A stretch of 64,000 bases of DNA from Alistipes sp. (GTDB lineage: Bacteria; Bacteroidota; Bacteroidia; Bacteroidales; Rikenellaceae). The DNA lies in assembly GCA_017623115.1 (NCBI GenBank), contig JAGAPT010000052.1:51558-115557 (forward strand), read 5' to 3'. Under the pieces are notes generated by a model that worked only from the letters and a program-made list of their open reading frames with translations, had not been told where the DNA came from and ran no database searches. Made by a program: the position numbers and the translations under genes. This document shows positions 44,339-52,206 of this stretch, piece by piece (positions within the stretch are counted from its first letter, which is position 1; every line of letters begins with the position of its first letter).

Positions 44339-45377
44339 GGAGGGTCGGTATTACGAGTTTAACGGTGTAGTTATTACGCTCTTGATGCGTCTCCAGAGTA
44401 TACCCCTCGACCCCATAGGTCAGATCAAGGCGTTTGCGGACGTTCTCCATGCCGATGCCGGTCGAGATGGGCCGCTCTTCGTTGTCGTGGAAGCTGTTGC
44501 TGATCAGCGTCGTGAGTGAGCCGTCGGCATAAAAGACCGAGATATGAATGTAGGATTTATGTCGGTAACTAACCCCGTGTTTGAAGGCATTCTCGACAAA
44601 GACGATGAGCAGCAGGGGCGGAATCGAAACCCCCTCGGGGAGTTCGTTGGGGTGGTCTAATGTGATTTCTACCTCGTTGCTGTAGCGAATCCGCATCAGG
44701 TCGATGTAGTTGCGCAGGAATTGCATGTCGCTGGCAAGCGATACGATGGCCTTCTCCGAGTCGTACAATACATAACGCATCATCTTCGAGAGGTCGATGA
44801 CCGCTGTCTTGGCCACCTCGCTGTCGATGTCGATGAGCGCGTGGATGTTGTTAAGCGTATTCATGAAGAAGTGCGGGTTGATCTGATAGGTCAGCGCATT
44901 CATCTCGGCTCGCAGATGCTCCTGCTTGAGCACCTCCATCTGTTGCTCGTCACGCAGCGATTGATAGAGCAGCTTGATGCCGCCATTCGTACCATTCATG
45001 AAGAGCGCAAAGAGCACGTTCCAATAGATTTCGTGGTTGGTGATGGCATCACGCTGAGCAACATACGACGCCTCGTTCATCACAGCCTGCTGATAGAGGT
45101 GTACGATGGTGAAGGCCGTTACGACCAAGACGAGGTTGGTTAGCAGATAGGGAATCGGCTTACGGCGCAATAGATAACGCGGTGCTATCAGGTAGTTGTG
45201 TACGAGGAAGATCGTCAGATAGGGGATGAGTTGTCGCCAGACAATCCACGCCTCCTCCAGATTGACATGCATCTCGGAGAGCATCTGCGAGTTGAGGACC
45301 GGCACCAAGATGATGGCTGTCCAGACCAGCAGGTAGAGCAGATTCTCGCCAATAGCGTGTTTATTTCCGATTTTCAT
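44331..45377 (-). CDS. LytS-like sensor histidine kinase
   Basis: 348 residues. About four N-terminal membrane segments without a large periplasmic domain. The phosphoacceptor is His169 in QINPHFFMNTLNNI, the N box is FVENAFKHGVSYR, and the G box is ISTGIGMENVRKRL. It phosphorylates the LytTR regulator whose gene starts before its own stop. The lack of a sensor domain suggests signal reception within the membrane. Confidence 0.92.
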   Translation of the reverse strand: MKIGNKHAIGENLLYLLVWTAIILVPVLNSQMLSEMHVNLEEAWIVWRQLIPYLTIFLVHNYLIAPRYLLRRKPIPYLLTNLVLVVTAFTIVHLYQQAVMNEASYVAQRDAITNHEIYWNVLFALFMNGTNGGIKLLYQSLRDEQQMEVLKQEHLRAEMNALTYQINPHFFMNTLNNIHALIDIDSEVAKTAVIDLSKMMRYVLYDSEKAIVSLASDMQFLRNYIDLMRIRYSNEVEITLDHPNELPEGVSIPPLLLIVFVENAFKHGVSYRHKSYIHISVFYADGSLTTLISNSFHDNEERPISTGIGMENVRKRLDLTYGVEGYTLETHQERNNYTVKLVIPTLHA

Positions 45378-45403
45378 GATGTGTACATACTGATAGGTGG
45401 ATA

Positions 45404-45434
45404 CAAAAGTAGTAAAATTCTCCCATAAATGAAA
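45404..45434 (-). promoter_or_regulatory. Promoter of the kinase-regulator operon
   Basis: Minus strand TTTC (45434-45431), 19 bases, TACTTTTG (45411-45404). One mismatch in the -33 box. It lies 26 bases before the ATG at 45377. Confidence 0.68.
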
Positions 45435-45462
45435 AAAGCCACCTTTTTCTTGGTGGCTTTTT
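45432..45462 (-). terminator. Terminator of the acyl-CoA ligase gene
   Basis: AAAAAGCCACC (45433-45443) pairs perfectly with GGTGGCTTTTT (45452-45462); the minus strand continues with T. It overlaps the -33 box of the kinase operon. Confidence 0.85.
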
Positions 45463-45481
45463 CATGCGTGTATTGCTTCGG

Positions 45482-47182
45482 CTATTTGCTGAGCAGCGTT
45501 TGGTCGTAGAGGTAACGCTTGATCGAGCGTTTCGGGGTCTTCTCAAACTCCTTCGGGTGGAGGACCACCTCGGCCAGACGTTGATAGGCAGCCAGCGTCT
45601 TGTTCAACTCCTTCATGTTGTTCTGCATAATTTCGGGCAGCGACTCGCGGGCAACACCCTCCTTCTCGGCCAACTCGTAGTCGGGCACAACGAGTGCCTT
45701 CAGACGACCGCCGCCACTATCCAGCACGAGCGATTCGAGCACCATGTACATGTTATTGAGTTGATCCTCGATCTCCTCGGGGTAGATGTTCTGGCCATTT
45801 GCCGAGAGAATCATCGTCTTCGAGCGGCCGCGGATGTAGAGCGTACCATCGGGATCCATCGTACCCATGTCGCCCGTATGCAACCAGCCATCCTTCTCGA
45901 GCACCTTCTTCGTGGCCTCGGGATTCTTGTAGTAGCCCTTCATGACGTGGCCGCCACGAATCAAAATCTCACCGGCCACCTTCTCCGGATCGTCCGAGTC
46001 GATTTTACACTCCAAACGTGCCGAGATATAGCGGCCGCAGGAACTCGACTTATATTCCGGTGCAGGGGTAAAGCTGATGAGCGGGCCGCACTCGGTCATG
46101 CCGTAGCCGACCGTCAACGGGAAGTTGATCTTGCGCAGGAAGGCCTCGGTCTCCTGATTCATCGGAGCACCTCCGACAATAAAGAGTCTGCATTCGCCAC
46201 CAAAGGTATCCATCAATTTCTTGCGAATGACCGAGTAGATAGCCGTGTTGATGAGGGGCACCTTCATGGCAATCGACATGGGACCCTTCTCGAGCATCGG
46301 CTGAATCTGCTTGCGGTAGATCTTCTCCAGGATGAGGGGCACGGTCAGGATAACATTCGGACGGACATTGCTCAACGCCTCAATCAGAATCTTGGGCGAG
46401 GGCATCTTACCGAGCAATGTGACGTGCATACCGCGTGCCATGGAGGCCAGGAAGTCGAATGCACAACCAAAGGCATGGGCCAACGGCAGGAACGAAAGGA
46501 TGCGGAATCCTTTCTGGAAATAGAGCTCTCCATCCTCGGGGTTGGTGGCCTCGAAAGCCATTAATACATTACCCGTAAGGTTCTCGCAGGTGAGCATAAC
46601 GCCCTTCGAGTAGCCCGTCGTGCCGGAGGTGTAGTTCAGCAACACGACCTGATCGTCCTCCACCTCGACGTATTTGATATCCTCGACGTTGAAGCCCAGC
46701 GGATAGGCCTTGCGATAGGCCTTCTTGATATCCTTCTGGAAATTCGTCAGTTTGTCCCCCTTACGCTCGTAGACAGGGCTGAAATCCGTCAACGAGAAGA
46801 CCGCCTCGATTTTCTCGATTTGGTCGGGCTCGATGTTGTCCCAGAATTTGTCGCCCAGGAAGAGCAGGCGGCTCTCCGAGTGGTTGATGATGTGTACGAT
46901 ATCGGTCGGCGCAAAGTCCTGCAGAATCGGCACGATAACAGCTCCGTAAGTCACCGTTGCGAGCCACGTGATACACCAGCGGGGGTTGTTGCGACCAATC
47001 AATGCAATCTTGTCGCCCTGCTTGATGTTGGCCTCTTTGAACAGGAGGTGCAATTTGGCAATCTCCTTGGCCAATTCGTAGTAGGAGAAGGTCTCCCCCT
47101 TGAAATAGTCGGTCAGGGCCGACATCTCGCGGTGTTCGCGGAAACTGTTCTCAAAGATTTTGATAAAGTTGTTTTGTACCAT
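45482..47182 (-). CDS. Long-chain acyl-CoA synthetase (AMP-binding)
   Basis: 566 residues. The AMP-binding motif is at residues 183-194 (NYTSGTTGYSKG). GYGMTECGP, LHTGDMGTMDPDGTLYIRGR and KRSIKRYLY follow as A5, A7-A8 and A10 motifs. It activates fatty acids as acyl-CoA at the inner membrane. It lies 40 bases after plsY on the same strand, so exogenous fatty acid may be fed to phospholipid synthesis. The chain-length preference is not deducible. Confidence 0.92.
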   Translation of the reverse strand: MVQNNFIKIFENSFREHREMSALTDYFKGETFSYYELAKEIAKLHLLFKEANIKQGDKIALIGRNNPRWCITWLATVTYGAVIVPILQDFAPTDIVHIINHSESRLLFLGDKFWDNIEPDQIEKIEAVFSLTDFSPVYERKGDKLTNFQKDIKKAYRKAYPLGFNVEDIKYVEVEDDQVVLLNYTSGTTGYSKGVMLTCENLTGNVLMAFEATNPEDGELYFQKGFRILSFLPLAHAFGCAFDFLASMARGMHVTLLGKMPSPKILIEALSNVRPNVILTVPLILEKIYRKQIQPMLEKGPMSIAMKVPLINTAIYSVIRKKLMDTFGGECRLFIVGGAPMNQETEAFLRKINFPLTVGYGMTECGPLISFTPAPEYKSSSCGRYISARLECKIDSDDPEKVAGEILIRGGHVMKGYYKNPEATKKVLEKDGWLHTGDMGTMDPDGTLYIRGRSKTMILSANGQNIYPEEIEDQLNNMYMVLESLVLDSGGGRLKALVVPDYELAEKEGVARESLPEIMQNNMKELNKTLAAYQRLAEVVLHPKEFEKTPKRSIKRYLYDQTLLSK

Positions 47183-47222
47183 GTTGGGTGGTATTTAAGA
47201 TTTCTTGATGATGGGTTTCGGG

Positions 47223-47987
47223 TTATTTGTTGTCCTCCATAAACTCGTCGACGAGCTCTTCAACCACCTCTTCGAGTGATTGCTCTTCGGCTTGTTGAGC
47301 CTCGGCCTGGTGTTGTTGCGCCTCGCGCACCTTGCGCGATTTCCAAACGTAGATTTTCGACTCCGTGCCCTCACGCAGACGCTTGATGTTCTTGCGGTGG
47401 GTGAAGATGAGCAGGATGGCTACAATGACCGAGAAGATGATGAAGGGTGGCAGGTGACCCACCTTCGGCGAGATGAGCGTAAAGATGGGGTAGAAGACAC
47501 CGGCCGTCATCGAGGCCAGCGATACGTAGTGGGTGACCATCAGTACGATAAGCCATACGCCCAGGCAGAGCAACACCAACGGTGCATTGACCGCCATTAC
47601 ACCACCGACGAGCGTTGCGACGCCCTTACCGCCTCGGAAGTTGGCGAAGATGGGGAAGATATGACCCAATACGGCACACGAGAGGGCTGCAAAGCGCATA
47701 ATGTAGAACCAATTCTCGTTGGGGGCCGTAGCGAAGAAGTCATCGTATTTGACCAAATCGACAATCGTCACGGCCACGAATCCCTTCAGGAAGTCGAGGG
47801 CAAAGACCGGAATGGCTGCCCGCTTACCCAACACGCGCAACATGTTGGTCGTGCCGGCATTTTTCGAGCCGTGTTCGCGAATATCGATGCCATAATACTT
47901 CTTTCCAATCCATACTGCGCTGGGAATCGATCCCAAGACATACGCCAAAATCAGCAACGTGGCGACAATATAATAGGTCAAAATCAT
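47223..47987 (-). CDS. plsY: Acyl-phosphate:glycerol-3-phosphate acyltransferase
   Basis: 254 residues from the ATG at 47987. The upstream open frame covers promoter repeats and is not coding. PlsY motifs are present: LGSIPSAVWIGK, GSKNAGTTNMLRVLG and FRGGKGVAT, with about five membrane segments. The protein has an unusual Gln/Glu-rich C-terminal tail of about 45 residues (HQAEAQQAEEQ, EELVDEFMED) beyond the usual 200. It makes lysophosphatidic acid from acyl-phosphate, the first acylation of glycerolipid synthesis. A promoter array precedes it. Confidence 0.93.
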   Translation of the reverse strand: MILTYYIVATLLILAYVLGSIPSAVWIGKKYYGIDIREHGSKNAGTTNMLRVLGKRAAIPVFALDFLKGFVAVTIVDLVKYDDFFATAPNENWFYIMRFAALSCAVLGHIFPIFANFRGGKGVATLVGGVMAVNAPLVLLCLGVWLIVLMVTHYVSLASMTAGVFYPIFTLISPKVGHLPPFIIFSVIVAILLIFTHRKNIKRLREGTESKIYVWKSRKVREAQQHQAEAQQAEEQSLEEVVEELVDEFMEDNK

Positions 47988-48002
47988 AAGCGAAACAGTA
48001 AA

Positions 48003-48077
48003 TTCGGTGCAAATATACGAAAAAAAAAGCAATTTAGTGCAAAAATAACTATATTCAGTGTAAATATACGAAAAAAA
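48003..48077 (-). repeat. Threefold promoter-like repeat upstream of plsY
   Basis: Units at 48003-48026 and 48054-48077 match at 22 of 24 positions (GTGCAAATATACGA core on the plus strand). A shorter, diverged unit begins at 48033. On the minus strand the units yield -7 boxes TATATTTG (48017-48010) and TATTTTTG (48047-48040) and a degenerate TATATTTA (48068-48061). Either serial promoters or repeated operators. Confidence 0.6.
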
Positions 48078-48140
48078 GTATGAAACCAACTATAAAGATA
48101 AAAAAACCAACCGAGCAGGTCTGATTTCGGATAAAAAGTG

Positions 48141-48148
48141 TATCTTTG
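48141..48148 (+). promoter_or_regulatory. -7 box of the YitT-family gene
   Basis: TATCTTTG, 34 bases before the ATG at 48183. No TTTG lies at the standard spacing. Confidence 0.5.
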
Positions 48149-48182
48149 TGCTGTTTTCTTCATTTGGCTAATAAGGCGATTT

Positions 48183-49172
48183 ATGCAGACGAATAAGGCT
48201 CTCTCTTCGCTTACCTCATGGCGGTGGTGGCGTTCATTACTCTTGATATTTTTAGGGTGTAGCATCATGGGTACAGCCTATGTGCTCTTTATCAACCCCT
48301 ATAATTTTGTACCGGGCGGTGTCTATGGCTTGGCCATCGTGATGCACAACATCTTCCCGTCGATACAGGTGGGTACCTTCGGCTATATGTTCGATATCCC
48401 GCTCATGATTACCGCCCTCATCATCTTTGGCGGCAAATTCGGTGCTCGCACGGTGATGGCTGCAGCCTACACGCCGGGCTTCATGAACTTCCTGACACAG
48501 CTGGTCTATCCGACACAGGAGGCCGTCGAGTCGCTCGACCCGCAACTGCTGCTCGGGGGTAATCTCAACCTCTCGAATGATTTGCTGGTAGCATGTATGC
48601 TGGGTGCTATTCTCACGGGTGTAGGTATGGGTATCGTGGTACGCCAGCAGGCCACTACGGGCGGTACGGATATCGTGGCGATGCTGTTGCAGAAGTATGC
48701 CGGCATCAAATTCTCGACCGGTATCTTCTTTGCCGACGGATTTGTGGTGATGGCCGGTCTGTTGGTCATCGGCTTTGGTCTGTTCCTCGACGCGCCCGAC
48801 CCCTCGGGTTGGCTGCTGACCATCTATTCGCTCATCATCATCTATGCCTCGTCGCGCGTGTTGGCCTACATGCTCGATGGTGCTTCGTATGATAAATTGC
48901 TCTTTATCATTACCGATCGGCATGCGGAACTGAAAAAATTCATCATCGAGGATTTGGACCGCAGTGCTACTTATATTCGTTCGCGTGGTATGTACACCGA
49001 TGCCGAACGTGATATGATTTTTCTGGTCATCAGTCGTAAGGAGGTGCGTCGTGTACAGCAACAAATCAAGCAGATTGACCCGCGTGCCTTCTTGGTGGTA
49101 ACCGATGCCTACGACACCTATGGCGAGGGCTTTAAGGCCTTCCCCGAGGATGGTGAGATACAGGCCGAGTAA
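48183..49172 (+). CDS. YitT family membrane protein (DUF2179)
   Basis: 329 residues from the ATG at 48183. The upstream start would lie ahead of the predicted transcription start. Five to six membrane segments (FINPYNFVPGGVYGLAIVMHN, GIVVRQQATTGGTDIVAMLLQK) make up the YitT domain. The C-terminal 90 residues are a DUF2179 cytoplasmic domain (SYDKLLFIITDRHAELKKFI, TEAERDMIFLVI-type). Function unknown; no neighbour clarifies it. Transcribed divergently from plsY. Confidence 0.85.
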   Translation: MQTNKALSSLTSWRWWRSLLLIFLGCSIMGTAYVLFINPYNFVPGGVYGLAIVMHNIFPSIQVGTFGYMFDIPLMITALIIFGGKFGARTVMAAAYTPGFMNFLTQLVYPTQEAVESLDPQLLLGGNLNLSNDLLVACMLGAILTGVGMGIVVRQQATTGGTDIVAMLLQKYAGIKFSTGIFFADGFVVMAGLLVIGFGLFLDAPDPSGWLLTIYSLIIIYASSRVLAYMLDGASYDKLLFIITDRHAELKKFIIEDLDRSATYIRSRGMYTDAERDMIFLVISRKEVRRVQQQIKQIDPRAFLVVTDAYDTYGEGFKAFPEDGEIQAE

Positions 49173-49194
49173 CTTCAATATTCAGGATTAAAAT

Positions 49195-50559
49195 TTGAAA
49201 CCTTTGAATACGATTTCATATAATCAACTGCGCCCCTTGACGGGTGAAGGTCGTCGCCTCTTCATCGAGACCTATGGCTGTCAGATGAATGTGGGTGATA
49301 CGGAGATTATCATCTCGATTCTGCAGCAACACGGCTATATCTACACCGAGACGCAGGCCGAGGCCGATGTGGTGCTGATTAACACCTGCTCGGTGCGCGA
49401 TAATGCCGAGCAGCGCATCTGGGGACGTCTCTCCGAGATGCGTCGACTCAAGAAGAGCAAACCCTCGCTCATCGTCGGCATTGTCGGCTGCATGGCCGAG
49501 CGACTGAAGGAGCAACTGCTCGAGGGGAATACGGGTGTCGACATTGTTGCCGGCCCCGATGCCTACCGCGACCTGCCGAATCTGCTGAAGGCGGCCGAGG
49601 CGGGTGAACGAGGTGTGAATGTCCTCCTCTCGGCCGAGGAGACCTATGCCGAGATTGCCCCTGTGCGCATCGATAAGAATGGCGTGAGTGGCTTTATCTC
49701 GATTATGCGTGGTTGCAATAACTTCTGCTCCTATTGCGTGGTCCCCTATACCCGAGGCCGTGAGCGTAGCCGCGATTGGCAGACGATTCTCTCCGAGGCG
49801 CGTCAGCTCTTCGAGAATGGCTACCGTGAGGTAACGCTGCTGGGGCAGAATGTCAACTCCTACCACTTCGACGAGGTTGATTTCCCCGAGTTGATGCGTC
49901 GTGTAGCAGAGGTGTCGCCGCTGTTGCGGGTGCGCTTTGCTACGTCGCACCCGAAGGATATGAGCGACCGTCTCTTGGAGGTGATGGCCTCGATGCCCAA
50001 TATCTGTCGGGCGATTCACCTGCCGGCACAGTCGGGCTCGACCTCGATGTTGGAGCGGATGAACCGTAAATATACCCGCGAGTGGTACCTCGACCGCATT
50101 GCGGCCATTCGTCGCTATATGCCCGATTGCGCCATCACAACCGACCTGATTGCCGGCTTCTCGGGTGAGACGGAGGAGGAGCATCAGGACACCTTGTCGC
50201 TGATGCGGGAGGTGGGCTACGATTTTGCCTTCATGTTCAAGTATTCGGAACGCCCCGGCACCTTTGCTTCGAAGCATCTGCCCGATGATGTGCCCGATGA
50301 GGTGAAGTCGCGTCGTTTGCAGGAGATTATCGCCTTGCAAAATGACCTTGGCTTGGAGAGTTATAAGCGTGATGTGGGCCAGGAGTTCGAGGTCTTGGTC
50401 GAAGGTGAGTCGCGTCGCAACAAGGAGCAACTCTTTGGTCGTACCTCACAAAATAAGGTGGTGGTCTTTGACCGTGGCGAATACAAGACGGGAGATTATG
50501 TACGGGTGCGCGTAACGGCTTGCACCTCGGCGACGCTGCTGGGCGAAGCGATTGAATAA
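49195..50559 (+). CDS. miaB: tRNA-2-methylthio-N6-dimethylallyladenosine synthase
   Basis: 454 residues. The MTTase N-terminal domain cysteines are C29 (ETYGCQMN), C65 (NTCSVRDNAE) and C99 (GCMAE). The radical-SAM cluster is C174-x3-C178-x2-C181 (CNNFCSYC). A TRAM domain ends the protein (VLVEGESRRN). The start is a TTG at 49195: a stop lies two codons upstream, and no in-frame ATG precedes the essential C29. A second TTG at 49204 is possible. It methylthiolates A37 of tRNAs reading UNN codons. A purine-rich repeat begins at its stop codon. Confidence 0.92.
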   Translation: MKPLNTISYNQLRPLTGEGRRLFIETYGCQMNVGDTEIIISILQQHGYIYTETQAEADVVLINTCSVRDNAEQRIWGRLSEMRRLKKSKPSLIVGIVGCMAERLKEQLLEGNTGVDIVAGPDAYRDLPNLLKAAEAGERGVNVLLSAEETYAEIAPVRIDKNGVSGFISIMRGCNNFCSYCVVPYTRGRERSRDWQTILSEARQLFENGYREVTLLGQNVNSYHFDEVDFPELMRRVAEVSPLLRVRFATSHPKDMSDRLLEVMASMPNICRAIHLPAQSGSTSMLERMNRKYTREWYLDRIAAIRRYMPDCAITTDLIAGFSGETEEEHQDTLSLMREVGYDFAFMFKYSERPGTFASKHLPDDVPDEVKSRRLQEIIALQNDLGLESYKRDVGQEFEVLVEGESRRNKEQLFGRTSQNKVVVFDRGEYKTGDYVRVRVTACTSATLLGEAIE

Positions 50560-50621
50560 AGAGGAAAGAGGAAAGAGGAAAGAGGAGAGAGCAAAGAGCA
50601 AAGAGGAAAGAGGAAAGAGGA
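50558..50621 (+). repeat. Purine-rich GAGGAAAG repeat, solo copy after miaB
   Basis: Starts at the stop codon of miaB with repeats of GAGGAAA, then GAGAGAGCAAAGAGCAAAGAG, then further GAGGAAA units. A 26-base segment is identical to the copy flanking the four-helix-bundle gene at 38908-38933, but no such gene is present here. Confidence 0.8.
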
Positions 50622-50727
50622 ACTTTGCGATTAAGGCGAGGGCAGAGACTGCTTGCGGGCTATGCCGAGCCGGAGCAAAGTCAAGCCTGCGCAGCAGGAT
50701 TAAAGAGCCTGTTTTGGGCGTACGCGC

Positions 50728-50761
50728 AAAACTCCCAAAACTCCCAAACTTCCCAAAACTC
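50728..50761 (+). repeat. AACTCCCAAAA repeat, second copy
   Basis: Four imperfect units of AAAACTCCC (also AAACTTCCC) in tandem. The 105 bases separating it from the purine-rich repeat contain GGCT-atgccg-AGCC and other short pairings but no gene. The same unit occurs at 26581-26608. Confidence 0.6.
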
Positions 50762-50786
50762 TTACAAAAACCGAAACAAAAGAACT

Positions 50787-52205
50787 ATGCGATTTGACGA
50801 ACTGAACCTTGAAGAGGAGATTCTGGATGGGTTGTGGGATATGCACTTCGAGGAGATGACTCCGGTGCAGGAGCATACCATTCCGGTCATTCTCGAAGGT
50901 CACGATATGATTGGCTGTGCCCAAACCGGTACCGGTAAAACGGCTGCCTATACGTTGCCACTCCTCAATCGATTGCTTCTGGAGGGCAACGAGGAGAATG
51001 TCGTAAAGGCCCTGATTATTGTGCCGACACGTGAGTTGGCCCAGCAGATTGACCAGCAATTCCAGGGCTTCTCCTACTACCTTCCCGTCTCGACAACGGT
51101 GGTTTACGGTGGTGGCGACGGCAAGGGCTGGGATGTGCAGAAGCGCGGTATGCTGATGGGCTCGGATGTGGTGATTGCCACGCCCGGCCGTATGATTGCC
51201 CACCTGCAAAACAGCGGAGTGGATCTCTCGCACGTCAGCTACCTGATTCTCGATGAGGCAGACCGCATGCTCGACATGGGTTTTGCGGATGATATTCTGA
51301 AGATTATCTCCTATATTCCGAAGGAGCGTCAGACGTTGCTCTTCTCGGCAACGCTTCCTCCGAAGATTCGTGAGTTGGCCAAAACCATCCTGCGCGAGCC
51401 TGTGGAGGTGAATATTGCCGTGTCGAAACCCAACGAGGCTATCGACCAATCGGCTTATGTCTGCTATGAGGCACAGAAGTTGGCCATCGTGCAGGAGTTG
51501 TTCAAGGAGGAACCCGACTATAAATCGCTTATCTTCTCCTCGTCGAAGCAGAAGGTGAAGGAGTTGGCACATACCTTGAAACGCATGCACCTGGATGTGG
51601 CTCCGATGCACTCGGATCTGGAGCAGGCAAAGCGTGAGGAGGTGATGCTCAACTATAAGAATGGCAAGGTGAAGATTTTGGTCGCCACGGATATTGTGGC
51701 CCGAGGTATCGATATCGAGGATATCGGCTTGGTCATCAACTACGATGTCCCTCACGACCCCGAAGATTATATCCACCGCATCGGTCGCACGGCTCGTGCA
51801 GCGGCTACCGGCTCGGCCATTACCTTTGTGAATGAGGAGGAGCAGGGTAAATTCCATCAGATTGAGAAGTTTATCGAGCGGGAGATACCGAAGCGGGAAC
51901 TGCCCGATGGGATGGAGGGGCCGAAATATGCCCCCTCGGAGAGTCGTGGCCGTGGCCGTGGCCGTGGTGGGCATGGTAGTGGCCGTAAGGGGCGCGGTGG
52001 GCGAAACCGTTCACGCGGTCAATCGAAAGAGCAATTTTCGGGTGAGCCGATGACGCAACCGGCACCGATGGATAACCATCATGGCGAGGGTCGTGGTGAG
52101 GGCAATCGTGGTACACGTGATCGCAAACGTCGCCATCGGGGAGGTCGTCGCCATCGCAAGCCGACTGATGCGCCGGGGGCACCTATGACAAATACCGAAT
52201 CATAA
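50787..52205 (+). CDS. DEAD-box RNA helicase
   Basis: 472 residues from the ATG at 50787. The frame stays open into the repeats upstream but those codons are repeat-derived. Motifs: Q-motif region FEEMTPVQEHTIP, Walker A AQTGTGKT (45-52), PTREL, ATPGR, DEAD at 156-159, SAT, and HRIGRTARA. The C-terminal 100 residues are rich in RG (RGRGRGRGG, KGRGG), an RNA-binding tail. It resembles RhlE/DbpA-type helicases and may act in ribosome assembly or mRNA decay. No specific target can be given. Confidence 0.92.
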   Translation: MRFDELNLEEEILDGLWDMHFEEMTPVQEHTIPVILEGHDMIGCAQTGTGKTAAYTLPLLNRLLLEGNEENVVKALIIVPTRELAQQIDQQFQGFSYYLPVSTTVVYGGGDGKGWDVQKRGMLMGSDVVIATPGRMIAHLQNSGVDLSHVSYLILDEADRMLDMGFADDILKIISYIPKERQTLLFSATLPPKIRELAKTILREPVEVNIAVSKPNEAIDQSAYVCYEAQKLAIVQELFKEEPDYKSLIFSSSKQKVKELAHTLKRMHLDVAPMHSDLEQAKREEVMLNYKNGKVKILVATDIVARGIDIEDIGLVINYDVPHDPEDYIHRIGRTARAAATGSAITFVNEEEQGKFHQIEKFIEREIPKRELPDGMEGPKYAPSESRGRGRGRGGHGSGRKGRGGRNRSRGQSKEQFSGEPMTQPAPMDNHHGEGRGEGNRGTRDRKRRHRGGRRHRKPTDAPGAPMTNTES

Positions 52206-52206
52206 T

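Noticed and set aside
47988-48089. N-terminal extension of PlsY with a repeated FFSYI(Y/C)TE peptide
   Set aside because: The repetition comes from the promoter units at 48003-48077, and PlsY similarity begins at the ATG at 47987.
50552-50797. 81-codon frame after miaB encoding KEERGKRKEERAKSKEE-like residues
   Set aside because: It is a translation of the purine-rich and AACTCCC repeats, overlaps miaB, and shows no family similarity.
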